Shown: positions 8,268-18,384, numbered from the stretch's first letter. The stretch is 56,474 nt of DNA from JBDHRG01 sp039807445 (GCA_039807445.1 JBDHRG010000003.1:1-56474); one strand, 5' to 3'. Numbers and translations are program-made. The notes: a model not told the origin generated them from the letters alone.

Positions 8268-8273
8268 CTTATA
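8268..8273 (-). promoter_or_regulatory. possible -10 element upstream of rpoN
   Basis: On the minus strand the sequence reads TATAAG, about 44 bases before the rpoN start, in the 85-base lptB-rpoN gap. No good -35 hexamer sits 16-18 bases upstream, so this is only a candidate for a secondary promoter inside the long run. Confidence 0.25.
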
Positions 8274-8309
8274 GCATGGCGCGTGCCAGCAGTGGGGGAC
8301 CCCCGGGCG

Positions 8310-9035
8310 CTACAGCCGGAAGCCTTCGCCGAGGTAGACCTCGCGCACCTGCTGGTTGGCGAGGATCTCGGCCGGCGAGCCGACCGCGATCACGCGGCCT
8401 TCGGCGAGGATGTAGGCGCGGTCGCAGATACCCAGCGTCTCGCGCACGTTGTGATCGGTGATCAGGACGCCGATGCCGCGCTCGCACAAGTGCTTGATGA
8501 TGCGCTGGATGTCGTGTACCGACAGCGGGTCGACGCCGGCGAAGGGCTCGTCGAGCAGCATGAAGCGCGGATCGGCGGCCAGCGCGCGGGCGATCTCGAC
8601 CCGCCGGCGCTCGCCGCCCGACAGCGAGATGCCGAGGCTGTCGCGCAGATGGCCGACGTGCAGTTCGTGCAGCAATTCCTCGGCGCGTGCCAGCCGTGCC
8701 TTGCGGTTCAGCCCGGGCCGGGTCTCGAGGATCGCCAGCACGTTGTCGAGCACCGTCATCTTGCGGAACACCGAGGCTTCCTGCGGCAGGTAGCCGACGC
8801 CGAGGCGCGCGCGCGCGTGCATCGGCAGCCGCGTGATCTCGTTGCCGTCGAGATGGACGTGGCCACCGTCGGCGCCGATCAGGCCGACGATCATGTAGAA
8901 GCTGGTGGTCTTGCCGGCGCCGTTGGGACCGAGCAGGCCGACGACTTCGCCGCTGTCGACGTGCACGCTGGCGGCATCGACGACCTTGCGGCCACGGTAA
9001 GTCTTGGCCAACTCGCGGGCTTGGAGGCGCGCCAT
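8310..9035 (-). CDS. lptB: LPS export ABC transporter ATP-binding protein LptB
   Basis: About 241 residues from the ATG at 9035; a GTG one codon upstream (9038) overlaps the lptA stop and is an equally possible start. Walker A is GPNGAGKTT, the ABC signature LSGGERRRVEIARAL and Walker B LLDEPFAGVD. LptB powers extraction of LPS from the inner membrane together with LptF and LptG, whose genes are not in the window. It is the third of the lptC-lptA-lptB set and its reading frame touches lptA, indicating coupled expression. Confidence 0.97.
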   Translation of the reverse strand: MARLQARELAKTYRGRKVVDAASVHVDSGEVVGLLGPNGAGKTTSFYMIVGLIGADGGHVHLDGNEITRLPMHARARLGVGYLPQEASVFRKMTVLDNVLAILETRPGLNRKARLARAEELLHELHVGHLRDSLGISLSGGERRRVEIARALAADPRFMLLDEPFAGVDPLSVHDIQRIIKHLCERGIGVLITDHNVRETLGICDRAYILAEGRVIAVGSPAEILANQQVREVYLGEGFRL

Positions 9036-9559
9036 CACTTCTTCTTCCCGCCGTCGGCACCCTCGGGCCTGGGCTGCATGATGATCTGCACGCGCTCGGC
9101 GCTGCTGCCGGCGCGCGCCTTGACCACGTCCTTGTTGAGGTCGTAGTCGATGCGGTCGCCACTGAACACGTCCTTGGCCTGGGTTACCCGGGCCTTGCTG
9201 CTCAGCGTGACGATGCCGGTGCCGACGTCGTACTCGAGCTTGAGCCCCTCGCCGTGGATGTCTTCCTTGTCGGCGGCGGGCTTCTGCTTGAAGGTGCTCG
9301 GCTTGCCGAAGCTCTCCATGCGCTGGAACTGGCCATCCTTGGTGTAGACCACGACGCGGTCGCCGGTCAGGCGCATCGTGCCCTGCGTGACGATCACGTT
9401 GCCCTCGTAGACGGCGACGCCGGTCTGCTGGTTCAGCTCGGCGCGGTCGGCGACCAGATTGACCGGCTGCTGGCGGTCTTCGGGCAGCGCGGCGGCCGAG
9501 CCGGCGGCGAGCGCGAGGCCGGCGGCGAGCAGCAGGATGTCAGCGGTGCGGCGGTTCAT
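9035..9559 (-). CDS. lptA: LPS transport periplasmic protein LptA
   Basis: 174 residues. The first 25 form a signal peptide (MNRRTADILLLAAGLALAAG) with likely cleavage after the SAAAL region. The body is an OstA-type beta-jellyroll with repeats such as ELNQQTGVAVYEGNVIVTQG and DVFSGDRIDYDL. LptA forms the periplasmic bridge between LptC and LptD. The C-terminus is Lys-rich (GGKKK). It begins 20 bases inside the 3' end of lptC and ends against lptB. Confidence 0.95.
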   Translation of the reverse strand: MNRRTADILLLAAGLALAAGSAAALPEDRQQPVNLVADRAELNQQTGVAVYEGNVIVTQGTMRLTGDRVVVYTKDGQFQRMESFGKPSTFKQKPAADKEDIHGEGLKLEYDVGTGIVTLSSKARVTQAKDVFSGDRIDYDLNKDVVKARAGSSAERVQIIMQPRPEGADGGKKK

Positions 9560-10106
9560 ACGTCCCTCGTACGTGCGACAGCAGTTCGATCCGGTCCTCG
9601 GCCAGCCAGACGCGGGCGCCGACGCCGGTGGCCACGCCTTCGGGCGTTTCCACGCGCACCGGCGCGGCGGTTTCGCCGTAGTCCTGGTTCGGCACCAGGC
9701 GCAGATCGCGCGTATCGAGCCGCACCGGCTTCTGGCCGGTGCTGGCCGGGCGTTCGGCGCGCACCGCCTCGCGCAGCTCGATCACGTCGTTGTGCGGCGC
9801 CGCCCAGGCGCGTTCAGCACGGATTTCCCAGACCTCGGCGCGGTTCTCGAACGTGTGCATCAGCGGCGCGTCGAAGAAGGTGCCGCGCTCGCCGGGCAGG
9901 CGTTCGAGGTGCGGACCGACGAGCGTGTACTCGCGCTCGCCGGCGGCGTTGATCTTGGTCGCGGCGTAGTTCTCGGCGCTCAGCACCGGGGTCGAGTCGT
10001 CGCGCTCCTGCGTCTGGCGCAGCGAGCGCTCGAGCTCGGCCAGGAACCACGACGAGGCGCCCGCCGCGGCTGCGAGCAGCGCAAGGTAGAGCGGTACGCG
10101 GTTCAT
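9540..10106 (-). CDS. lptC: LPS export system protein LptC
   Basis: 188 residues with one N-terminal membrane anchor (residues about 5-24, LYLALLAAAAGASSWFL) and a periplasmic jellyroll domain. LptC receives LPS from LptBFG and passes it to LptA. The protein is weakly conserved in sequence, so the assignment rests on the anchor, length and place between kdsC and lptA. The start overlaps the kdsC stop by ATGA (10103-10106). Confidence 0.92.
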   Translation of the reverse strand: MNRVPLYLALLAAAAGASSWFLAELERSLRQTQERDDSTPVLSAENYAATKINAAGEREYTLVGPHLERLPGERGTFFDAPLMHTFENRAEVWEIRAERAWAAPHNDVIELREAVRAERPASTGQKPVRLDTRDLRLVPNQDYGETAAPVRVETPEGVATGVGARVWLAEDRIELLSHVRGTYEPPHR

Positions 10107-10630
10107 CCGAGGTGGCGCGTGCGTTCGGCGGCCAGCCGACCCTGCGCTTCGAGGATCGCCTCGGCGGCTTCGCGCACCGCGCCGCGGCCGCCGCGCGCGC
10201 GCGTGCACCAGTGGGCGTGGCCGGCGACGAAGGGGTCGGCGTCGGCGGGCACGATCGCCAGCCCCGCGCGCCTGATCACCGGCAGGTCGATCAGGTCGTC
10301 GCCGATGTGGGCAGCCTGCTCGGGCGCGAGGCCGAGCTCGGCGAGCAGTTGCTCGAAGGCCGCGCCCTTGTCCTCGACGCCCTGGCGCAGGTGGCGGATG
10401 CCGAGCTCGGCGGCGCGCCGGGCGACGATCGCCGAGCGGCGCCCGCTGATGATCGCCACCTCCAGCCCCTGATTGGCGAGCATCTTGATGCCGAGGCCGT
10501 CGCGTACGTCGAAAGCCTTCAGCACCTCGCCGTCGGCGCCGAAGTAGAGGCGGCCGTCGGTCAGCACGCCGTCGACGTCGAAGATCACCAACCGCACCCG
10601 GCGGGCGCGCTGTTCGAATTCCGGAGTCAT
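10103..10630 (-). CDS. kdsC: 3-deoxy-D-manno-octulosonate 8-phosphate phosphatase
   Basis: 175 residues, HAD superfamily. Motif I is DVDGVLTDG (17-25, nucleophile Asp at its start), motif II lies in VAIISGRRS, the Lys of motif III in VEDKGAAF, and motif IV in HIGDDLIDLP. It hydrolyses Kdo-8-phosphate to Kdo, the inner-core sugar of LPS. It lies 18 bases after kdsD and overlaps lptC, so Kdo synthesis and LPS export are encoded in series. Confidence 0.95.
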   Translation of the reverse strand: MTPEFEQRARRVRLVIFDVDGVLTDGRLYFGADGEVLKAFDVRDGLGIKMLANQGLEVAIISGRRSAIVARRAAELGIRHLRQGVEDKGAAFEQLLAELGLAPEQAAHIGDDLIDLPVIRRAGLAIVPADADPFVAGHAHWCTRARGGRGAVREAAEAILEAQGRLAAERTRHLG

Positions 10631-10648
10631 GTCGTTCGCAGATCCGTT

Positions 10649-11629
10649 TCAGAGCACGCCGGCGCGCAGCAGGTCGTGCATGTTCAGCGCGCCGACCAGC
10701 CGGGCGTCGGCGTCGACCACCGGCAGTGCATTGATCTTGTGCCGCTCCATCAGGTTCAGCGCTTCGGCGGCGAGCGTGCCGGCGCGGATGGTCCTGCACG
10801 GCGAAGTCATCACCGTCGCGAGCGCTGTTGCGTGCACGTCGATCCGGCGCTCGAACGCGCGGCGCAAGTCGCCGTCGGTGAACACGCCGAGCACGCGCTC
10901 CTCGGCGTCGACGATCACGGTCATGCCGAGGCCCTTGCGCGTCATCTCCATCAGCGCCGGCCCCAGCGCATCGGTGGCGGCGTTGCGCGGCAGGCGCTCG
11001 CCGGCGTGCATCACGTCGTCGACGAGCAGCAGCAGCCGCCGCCCGAGCCGTCCGCCGGGGTGCGAGCGGGCGAAGTCGTCGGCGGTGAAGCCGCGCGCCT
11101 CGAGCAGCGTCACCGCGAGCGCATCGCCCATCGCCAGCGCCGCGGTGGTACTCGCAGTCGGCGCCAGCCCGAGCGGGCAGGCTTCCCGCTCGACGCCGAC
11201 GTCGAGGTGCACGTCGGCGGCGCGCGCCAGCGTCGAGCCCGAGTTACCGGTCAGCGCCACCAGCGGCGTGCCGAGGCGCTTGATCAGCGGCAGGATCGTC
11301 AGCAGCTCCTCGGTTTCGCCCGAGTTCGACAACGCCAGCACCACATCCTGGGCGGTAATCATGCCCAGGTCGCCGTGGCTGGCTTCGCCCGGATGCACGA
11401 AGAAGGCCGGCGTGCCGGTGCTCGCCAAGGTGGCTGCGATCTTGCGGCCGATGTGGCCCGACTTGCCCATGCCGGTGACGATCACGCGCCCGCGGCAGCC
11501 GAGCAGCCGTTCGCAGGCGCGGGCGAAGCTCGCGTCGAGCCGCGCGCGCAGCCGCTCGATGCCCGCCGCTTCGAGCGCGAGCGTGTCGCGGCCGAGCCGC
11601 ATCAGTCGGTCGGCGTCGGTAGGTATCAT
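10649..11629 (-). CDS. kdsD: D-arabinose 5-phosphate isomerase
   Basis: 326 residues from the ATG at 11629; an upstream in-frame ATG at 11665 would add 12 residues unlike the family. The N-terminal SIS sugar-isomerase domain has VTGMGKSGHIGRKIAATLAS and LSNSGETEELL, and two CBS domains form the C-terminal half. It converts ribulose 5-phosphate to arabinose 5-phosphate, the first step of Kdo synthesis. It is the first gene of the minus-strand run and is divergent from mlaF. Confidence 0.95.
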   Translation of the reverse strand: MIPTDADRLMRLGRDTLALEAAGIERLRARLDASFARACERLLGCRGRVIVTGMGKSGHIGRKIAATLASTGTPAFFVHPGEASHGDLGMITAQDVVLALSNSGETEELLTILPLIKRLGTPLVALTGNSGSTLARAADVHLDVGVEREACPLGLAPTASTTAALAMGDALAVTLLEARGFTADDFARSHPGGRLGRRLLLLVDDVMHAGERLPRNAATDALGPALMEMTRKGLGMTVIVDAEERVLGVFTDGDLRRAFERRIDVHATALATVMTSPCRTIRAGTLAAEALNLMERHKINALPVVDADARLVGALNMHDLLRAGVL

Positions 11630-11751
11630 GGGCAGCCCTCGGTTCGGGCGGGCATGATACGTCATTTGACTCGGCCGGCGCTTGCATCGACACTAGCGCG
11701 TCTTTCTCCAGACCCCCGGCCGATGCGGCCGGACAGCGCAAGAAACTCCCG
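11630..11751. promoter_or_regulatory. divergent kdsD / mlaF promoter region
   Basis: A 122-base gap between divergent start codons. On the minus strand TATCAT (11654-11659) is a reasonable -10 for kdsD, about 25 bases before its ATG, but the -35 position is weak. On the plus strand TTGACT (11666-11671) resembles a -35 for mlaF, without a clear -10 at 16-18 bases. The region must hold start sites for two long transcription units, so the weak hexamers may mean activator use. Confidence 0.4.
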
Positions 11752-12582
11752 ATGGCCGACCAACCCACCGCCGGCGACGATGTCCTGGTCCGCGTCCGCG
11801 GGCTGCGCTTCAGCCGCGGCGAGCGCGTGATCTTCGACGGCGTCGACCTCGACATCCGCTGTGGTCGGGTGACCGCGATCATGGGGCCGAGCGGCACCGG
11901 CAAGACCACGCTGCTGAAGCTGATCGGCGGCCAGCTCAAGCCGCAGGCGGGCAGCATCGAGATCGACGGCAAGCGCGTCGACCGCCTCGCACGGCGCGAG
12001 CTGTTCGCGCTGCGCCAGCGCATCGGCATGCTGTTCCAGAGCGGCGCGCTGTTCACCGACCTATCGGTGTTCGACAACGTCGCCTTTCCGCTGCGCGAGC
12101 ACGCGCGTCTGCCCGAGCCGCTGGTGCGCACGCTGGTGCTGATGAAGCTCGAGGCGGTGGGGCTGCGCGGCGCGCGCGAGCTGATGCCGGGCGAGCTGTC
12201 GGGCGGCATGGCACGGCGCGTCGCGCTGGCACGCGCGATCGCGCTCGATCCGGCGCTGATCCTGTACGACGAGCCCTTCACCGGGCAAGACCCGATCTCG
12301 ATGGGAGTGCTGGTGAAGCTGATCCGCGAGCTCAACGACGCGCTGGGCATGAGCAGCGTGGTGGTGTCGCACGATGTCGCCGAGGCGAGCTCGATCGCCG
12401 ACGACATCTACCTGATCTCGGGCGGGCGGGTGGTCGCGCACGGTACACCGGCCGAGCTTAAGCGCGCGCCCTCGGCCTGGGTCGAGCAGTTCGTCCGGGG
12501 CCTGCCCGACGGCCCGGTGCCGTTCCATTACCCGGCGCCAGCCTATGCCGACGACTTGCTCGGTGGCGGAGGCCGGCGATGA
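11752..12582 (+). CDS. mlaF: Mla phospholipid transport ATP-binding protein
   Basis: 276 residues. Walker A is GPSGTGKT (45-52), the ABC signature LSGGMARRVALARAI and Walker B LILYDEPFTGQDP. MlaF drives the MlaFEDB inner-membrane complex that moves phospholipid between the outer and inner membranes. The Gly-Met variant of the signature (LSGGM) and the QDPIS after Walker B are usual for MlaF. It is the first gene of mlaFEDCB and overlaps mlaE by four bases. Confidence 0.97.
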   Translation: MADQPTAGDDVLVRVRGLRFSRGERVIFDGVDLDIRCGRVTAIMGPSGTGKTTLLKLIGGQLKPQAGSIEIDGKRVDRLARRELFALRQRIGMLFQSGALFTDLSVFDNVAFPLREHARLPEPLVRTLVLMKLEAVGLRGARELMPGELSGGMARRVALARAIALDPALILYDEPFTGQDPISMGVLVKLIRELNDALGMSSVVVSHDVAEASSIADDIYLISGGRVVAHGTPAELKRAPSAWVEQFVRGLPDGPVPFHYPAPAYADDLLGGGGRR

Positions 12583-13364
12583 TCGGGGTGCTCGCCGCAC
12601 TCGGGCGCGTGACGCTCGCGCGCACCGCGCGCCTCGGCCGGGGGCTGCTGTTCCTGCTCGTCGTGCTCGGCGGCCTGCCGCAGCTCGCGCTGCGGCCCTA
12701 CCTGGTGGTGCGCCAGCTGTACTCGGTCGGCGTGCTGTCGCTGCCGATCATCGTGGTGTCGGGGCTGTTCGTCGGCATGGTGCTCGGTCTGCAGGGCTAC
12801 ACCACGCTGGCCGACTTCGGCGCCACCGAGTCGCTCGGCGTGATGGTGGCGCTGTCGCTGGTGCGCGAGCTCGGGCCGGTGATCGCGGCGCTGCTGTACG
12901 CCGGACGCGCCGGCTCGGCGCTGACCGCCGAGATCGGCCTGATGAAGGCGACCGAGCAGCTCGCCGGCATGGCGATGATGGCGGTCGATCCGATCAGGCG
13001 CGTGGTCGCGCCGCGACTGCTCGCCGGCGTGTTCGCGGTGCCGCTGCTGGCGGCGATCTTCACCGCGGTCGGCATCCTCGGCGGCTACCTGGTCGGCGTC
13101 GGCCTGCTCGGCGTCGACGAGGGGACGTACTGGGCGCCGATGCAGGCCAAGGTCCAGCTGGTGCGCGACGTGGTCAACGGCGTCGTGCTCAAGAGCGCGG
13201 CGTTCGGCCTGGTCGCGAACTGGATCGCGGTGTTCGAAGGCTACGACACGGTGCCGACCGCCGAGGGCATCGGCCGTGCGACCACGCGCGCCGTGGTCAA
13301 CACGTCGCTCGCGGTGCTGGGGCTGGACTTCATCCTGACCGCGCTGATGTTCGGAGGCATCTGA
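12579..13364 (+). CDS. mlaE: Mla phospholipid transport permease
   Basis: 261 residues, MlaE/YrbE family with about five or six hydrophobic segments. Typical stretches are LPIIVVSGLFVGMVLGLQGY, LVRELGPVIAALLYAGRAGS and ALTAEIGLMKATEQL. It forms the membrane core contacted by the MlaD ring and MlaF. The ATG overlaps the mlaF stop (ATGA), and mlaD starts five bases after its own stop. Confidence 0.97.
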   Translation: MIGVLAALGRVTLARTARLGRGLLFLLVVLGGLPQLALRPYLVVRQLYSVGVLSLPIIVVSGLFVGMVLGLQGYTTLADFGATESLGVMVALSLVRELGPVIAALLYAGRAGSALTAEIGLMKATEQLAGMAMMAVDPIRRVVAPRLLAGVFAVPLLAAIFTAVGILGGYLVGVGLLGVDEGTYWAPMQAKVQLVRDVVNGVVLKSAAFGLVANWIAVFEGYDTVPTAEGIGRATTRAVVNTSLAVLGLDFILTALMFGGI

Positions 13365-13369
13365 AAACC

Positions 13370-13855
13370 ATGGTTACACCCAAGACGGTCGAGGTGACGG
13401 TCGGCGTCTTCGTCGCGCTCGGCTTCGCCGCGCTGTTCATGCTGGCGCTGAAGGTCAGCGGCATCAGCCAGATCGGCGGCGACGAGGGCTACCGCATCAG
13501 CGCGCGCTTCGACAACATCGGTGGGCTCAAGGTGCGCGCACCGGTGGCGCTCGCCGGGGTGCGCATCGGCCGCGTCAGCGCGATCGGCATCGACCCGCGT
13601 ACCTTCGACGCGGTGGTCGAGATGCGCATCGAGCGCCGCTACGACCAGCTGCCGGTCGATACCAGCGCCAAGATCCTGACCTCGGGGCTGCTCGGCGAGC
13701 AGTACATCGGCCTCGAACCGGGGGGGGCCGAGCAGGTGCTGGCGGAGGGTTCGAACCTCAGGCTGACGCAGTCGGCGCTGGTGCTCGAGAACATCATCGG
13801 CCAATTCCTGTTCAGCAAGGCCGCCGAAGGCAAGTCCGAATCCGGGAACCCCTGA
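13370..13855 (+). CDS. mlaD: Mla substrate-binding MCE-domain protein
   Basis: 161 residues. One N-terminal transmembrane helix (about 10-28, VGVFVALGFAALFMLALKV) and one MCE domain (GYRISARFDNIGGLKVRAPV, TSGLLGEQYIGLEPGG). In known systems six copies form a periplasmic ring with a lipid channel. The start ATG follows the mlaE stop closely. Length fits the short, single-MCE MlaD family. Confidence 0.96.
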   Translation: MVTPKTVEVTVGVFVALGFAALFMLALKVSGISQIGGDEGYRISARFDNIGGLKVRAPVALAGVRIGRVSAIGIDPRTFDAVVEMRIERRYDQLPVDTSAKILTSGLLGEQYIGLEPGGAEQVLAEGSNLRLTQSALVLENIIGQFLFSKAAEGKSESGNP

Positions 13856-13903
13856 TCCCCCGGCGGATCGATTCGGCGACGGCAGACGCTAGAGAGTACG
13901 ACG

Positions 13904-14512
13904 ATGACAAGACTGATCGCGCCCCTGTTCGTGCTGCTGATGAGCCTGCTCGGCCCGGTGGCGCTGGCCGACACGGCGCAGCAGGTAGTCGAGGGCACCG
14001 CGCAGCAGATGCTCGCCACGCTGAAGGCCAACCGCGACGCGCTGCGCCAGGATCCGAAGCGGATCTACCCGCTGGTCGAGCGGATCGCCGTGCCGCGCTT
14101 CGACTTCGAGACGATCGCGCGCTGGGTGCTCGGCAAGAACTGGCGCGCCGCGAGCCCCGAGCAGCAGGGCCGCTTCACCGCCGAGTTCCGCGCGCTGCTG
14201 GTGCGCACCTACGGCAATGCGCTGCTGCAATACTCGGACGAGACGATCCGTTTCCTGCCCGCGGGCCCGCCGAGCGCCGACAACGAGGTGCTGGTGCGTT
14301 CGGAGTTCCAGCCGCGCTCGGGGCCGGCGGTGCCGATCAACTACAGCGTGCACCAGAAGGGCGGCCAGTGGCTGGTCTACGACGTCAGCGTCGACGGCAT
14401 CAGCCTGGTTGCCAACTACCGCAGCACCTTCGCCGAGCGTTTCCGCCAGGGCGGTATGGATGCGGTGATCGGTTCGATCACCGAGCTGAATTCGCGCGGG
14501 GCGACCAAGTGA
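13904..14512 (+). CDS. mlaC: Mla periplasmic phospholipid-binding protein
   Basis: 202 residues with a signal peptide (about 1-22, LIAPLFVLLMSLLGPVALA). The mature protein is a Ttg2D/MlaC domain with RIAVPRFDFETIARWVLG and INYSVHQKGGQWLVYDVSV. It shuttles phospholipid through the periplasm between MlaA at the outer membrane and MlaD. The mlaA gene is not in the window. The stop overlaps the mlaB GTG start. Confidence 0.95.
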   Translation: MTRLIAPLFVLLMSLLGPVALADTAQQVVEGTAQQMLATLKANRDALRQDPKRIYPLVERIAVPRFDFETIARWVLGKNWRAASPEQQGRFTAEFRALLVRTYGNALLQYSDETIRFLPAGPPSADNEVLVRSEFQPRSGPAVPINYSVHQKGGQWLVYDVSVDGISLVANYRSTFAERFRQGGMDAVIGSITELNSRGATK

Positions 14513-14805
14513 CCGCGCGGCTCGAGCCGCACGGCGCCGGGTGCTGGGCGCTGTCCGGCGAGCTCGACCGCGCCGCGGTCGCGGCGCTGTGGCCGCAGGG
14601 CGCGCAGCTCGCGCGCGCCGGCGCACGGGTCGAACTCGACCTCGCCGGCGTCAGGCGCGCCGACAGCGCCGGCGTCGCGCTGTTGGTCGAGTGGCTGCGC
14701 CTGGCGCGCGAAGCCGGCGGCGACATCGCCTACGCCGCGGCGCCGGCGCAGATGCGCGCGATCCTGCGCATCTCCGACCTCGAGGAGGTGCTCGGCCTCG
14801 GCTGA
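14509..14805 (+). CDS. mlaB: Mla STAS-domain protein
   Basis: 98 residues from a GTG overlapping the mlaC stop (GTGA, 14509-14512). A single STAS domain: WALSGELDRAAVAALWP, then VELDLAGVRRADSAGVALLV, in which the Asp-Ser of RADSAG sits at the conserved regulatory site. MlaB binds MlaF and is needed for activity of the ATPase in known Mla complexes. It is the last gene of the mla operon. Confidence 0.93.
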   Translation: MTARLEPHGAGCWALSGELDRAAVAALWPQGAQLARAGARVELDLAGVRRADSAGVALLVEWLRLAREAGGDIAYAAAPAQMRAILRISDLEEVLGLG

Positions 14806-14840
14806 GTCCGCATCGCGCATTCCGTTCCTGTATCATCCTC

Positions 14841-14861
14841 CGGCCGGCAGCCCGCCGGCCG
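14841..14861. other. GC hairpin upstream of ibaG
   Basis: CGGCCGGC (14841-14848) pairs with GCCGGCCG (14854-14861) across a five-base loop. It lies in the 80-base mlaB-ibaG gap just after a TATCAT -10-like hexamer (14831-14836). It may terminate or process mla mRNA, or sit at the 5' end of an ibaG transcript. There is no T-run. Confidence 0.4.
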
Positions 14862-14885
14862 TTCCCGCCCTCCGAGAAGCTCCGC

Positions 14886-15131
14886 ATGCAAGCAGCCGAC
14901 ATCCAGCGCCTGATCCAGGAAGCCATGCCCGACGCGCAGGTGATCGTGCGCGGCGACGACGGGGTGCACTTCGAAGCCGTGGTGATCAGCGTCGCCTTCG
15001 CCGGCAAGCCGCTGCTGGCGCAGCACCGCCTGGTGTACGCCGCGCTCGGCGACCGCCTCGAGCGCGAAGCGATCCATGCGCTGGCGCTGAAGACCTATAC
15101 CCCCGAAGCCTGGGCCGCGCGCCCGGCCTGA
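14886..15131 (+). CDS. ibaG: BolA-family protein IbaG
   Basis: 81 residues, BolA fold of the IbaG/YrbA type. Visible features are IQRLIQEAMPDAQVIVRGDD and GKPLLAQHRLVYAALGDR, with the conserved His that can ligate a shared [2Fe-2S] cluster with a monothiol glutaredoxin. The gene sits between mlaB and murA, the same place as in many proteobacteria. Its stop is 13 bases before murA, so co-transcription is likely. Confidence 0.93.
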   Translation: MQAADIQRLIQEAMPDAQVIVRGDDGVHFEAVVISVAFAGKPLLAQHRLVYAALGDRLEREAIHALALKTYTPEAWAARPA

Positions 15132-15144
15132 CCCGCGAGCCTCC

Positions 15145-16401
<1,257 letters not shown>

Positions 16402-16411
16402 GGCCGGTGCC

Positions 16412-17047
16412 ATGAGCGAGACGCTGACCATCGCGCTGTCCAAGGGGCGCATCTTCAAGGAGACGCTGCCGCTGCTGGCCGCCGCCGGCATCGTCCCGAG
16501 CGAAGACCCGGATAACAGCCGCAGGCTGATCCTCGACACCAACTGCGCCGAGGTCAAGCTGGTGATCATCCGCGCGACCGACGTGCCGACCTACGTCGAA
16601 TACGGTGCGGCCGACCTCGGCGTCGCCGGCAAGGACGTGTTGATGGAGCACGGTGGCGACGGGCTGTACGAGCCGCTCGATCTCGGCATCGCGCGCTGCA
16701 AGCTGATGGTCGCCGGCCCGGCCGATGCGCCCGAGCCGCGCGGGCGGCTCAAGGTCGCGACCAAGTTCGTCAATATCGCGCGCCGCTGGTACGCCGAGCA
16801 GGGCCGCCAGGTCGAGGTGATCAAGCTGTATGGCTCGATGGAGCTGGCGCCGCTGGTCGGGCTGGCCGACCGCATCGTCGACGTGGTCGACACCGGCAAC
16901 ACGCTGCGCGCGAACGGCCTGGCGCCGCTCGAGCACATCGCCGACGTGAGCTCGCGGCTGGTGGTCAACCGTGCCGCGATGAAGATGAAGCACGCGCGCG
17001 TCAAGGTGTTGATCGACGCGCTCGGCGCAGCGGTCGCTGCGCGCTGA
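16412..17047 (+). CDS. hisG: ATP phosphoribosyltransferase, short form
   Basis: 211 residues. It makes phosphoribosyl-ATP, the first step of histidine synthesis. It has the N-terminal LTIALSKGRIFKETLPLL and the PRPP-binding loop VVDTGNTLRANGL but lacks the C-terminal regulatory domain of the 300-residue form. Short HisG enzymes need HisZ as regulatory partner; no hisZ is in the window, so it should lie elsewhere. It is followed by hisD and hisC. Confidence 0.97.
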   Translation: MSETLTIALSKGRIFKETLPLLAAAGIVPSEDPDNSRRLILDTNCAEVKLVIIRATDVPTYVEYGAADLGVAGKDVLMEHGGDGLYEPLDLGIARCKLMVAGPADAPEPRGRLKVATKFVNIARRWYAEQGRQVEVIKLYGSMELAPLVGLADRIVDVVDTGNTLRANGLAPLEHIADVSSRLVVNRAAMKMKHARVKVLIDALGAAVAAR

Positions 17048-17079
17048 GCCTTTATTCCCGCCCATCCCGAGGAGTACCC

Positions 17080-18384
17080 GTGGACATCGCCCGACTCTCG
17101 ACCCTCGACGCCGACTTCTGGCCGCGGCTCGAAGCGCTGACCGCCTGGGAAGGCGTGTCCGAGCATGCGGTGGCCGACGCCGTGCGCGAGATCGTCGAAG
17201 CGGTGCGACAGCGGGGCGATGCGGCGCTGCTCGAATACACGCGCCGCTTCGACCGCCTGGGGGTGGCGAGCGCGGTCGAGCTCGAGATCCCGCGTGCGCG
17301 GCTCGAGGCGGCGCGCGCAGCGCTGCCCGCGGCGCAGCGTGAAGCGCTGGAGACGGCCGCAGCACGCATCCGTGCCTACGCCGAGCGGCAGAAGCTCGAG
17401 TCGTGGCGCTACACCGAGGCCGACGGCACGCTGCTCGGCCAGCAGGTCGCGCCGCTCGACTCGGTCGGGCTGTACGTGCCGGGCGGCAAGGCAGCGTACC
17501 CCTCGTCGGTGCTGATGAACGCGGTGCCGGCCAAGGTTGCCGGCGTGCCGAACCTGGTGATGGTGGTGCCGACCCCGGGCGGCGAACTCAACGCGCTGGT
17601 GCTGGCCGCGGCCGCGGTCGCCGGTGTCGACCGCGTGTTCGCGATCGGCGGCGCGCAGGCGGTCGCCGCGCTCGCCTACGGCACGGCGGCCGTGCCGCGC
17701 GTCGACAAGATCGTCGGTCCCGGCAACATCTACGTGGCCACCGCCAAGCGTCAGGTGTTCGGCCAGGTCGGCATCGACATGATCGCCGGCCCCTCGGAGA
17801 TCCTGGTGGTCTGCGACGGCGCGACCGATGCGGACTGGATCGCGATGGACCTGTTCTCGCAGGCCGAGCACGACGAAGATGCGCAGCCGATCCTGATCTC
17901 GCCCGACACCGCCTTCCTCGAGCGCGTCGCGGCCTCGATCGCGAAGCTGCTGCCGACGATGGAGCGTGTCGCGATCATCGAGCGCTCGCTGGCGCGGCGC
18001 GCAGCGCTGGTGCGGGTGCGCGACCTGGACGAGGCGGCGCAAGTGGTCAACTTCATCGCGCCCGAGCACCTCGAGCTCTCGGTCGAGGACCCCGAGGCGC
18101 TGCTGGCGAAGATCCGCCATGCCGGCGCGATCTTCATGGGCCGCCACACCGCCGAAGCGCTGGGCGATTACTGCGCCGGCCCGAACCACGTGCTGCCGAC
18201 TTCGCGCACCGCGCGCTTCTCGTCGCCGCTCGGCGTCTACGATTTCCAGAAGCGCTCGAGTCTGATCTTCTGCTCGCCGGCCGGGGCTTCGGTGCTGGGG
18301 CGCACCGCTTCGATCCTCGCCCGCGGCGAGGGGCTGAGCGCGCACGCGCGCTCGGCCGAGTACCGCATCGAGGAGGCGCGATGA
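17080..18384 (+). CDS. hisD: histidinol dehydrogenase
   Basis: 434 residues from the GTG at 17080, preceded by GAGGAG at proper distance. It oxidises L-histidinol to histidine in two NAD-dependent steps and uses zinc. Family features include VPGGKAAYPSSVLMNAVPA, DKIVGPGNIYVATAKR, MIAGPSEILVV and FIAPEHLEL. The His in the segment GPNHVLPTSRTARF is conserved. The stop overlaps hisC by ATGA (18381-18384). Confidence 0.97.
   Translation: MDIARLSTLDADFWPRLEALTAWEGVSEHAVADAVREIVEAVRQRGDAALLEYTRRFDRLGVASAVELEIPRARLEAARAALPAAQREALETAAARIRAYAERQKLESWRYTEADGTLLGQQVAPLDSVGLYVPGGKAAYPSSVLMNAVPAKVAGVPNLVMVVPTPGGELNALVLAAAAVAGVDRVFAIGGAQAVAALAYGTAAVPRVDKIVGPGNIYVATAKRQVFGQVGIDMIAGPSEILVVCDGATDADWIAMDLFSQAEHDEDAQPILISPDTAFLERVAASIAKLLPTMERVAIIERSLARRAALVRVRDLDEAAQVVNFIAPEHLELSVEDPEALLAKIRHAGAIFMGRHTAEALGDYCAGPNHVLPTSRTARFSSPLGVYDFQKRSSLIFCSPAGASVLGRTASILARGEGLSAHARSAEYRIEEAR

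Noticed and set aside
11627..11665. An upstream ATG (11665) as the kdsD start
   Set aside because: It would add 12 residues not typical of the family and would overlap the probable -10 element; the ATG at 11629 fits family length.
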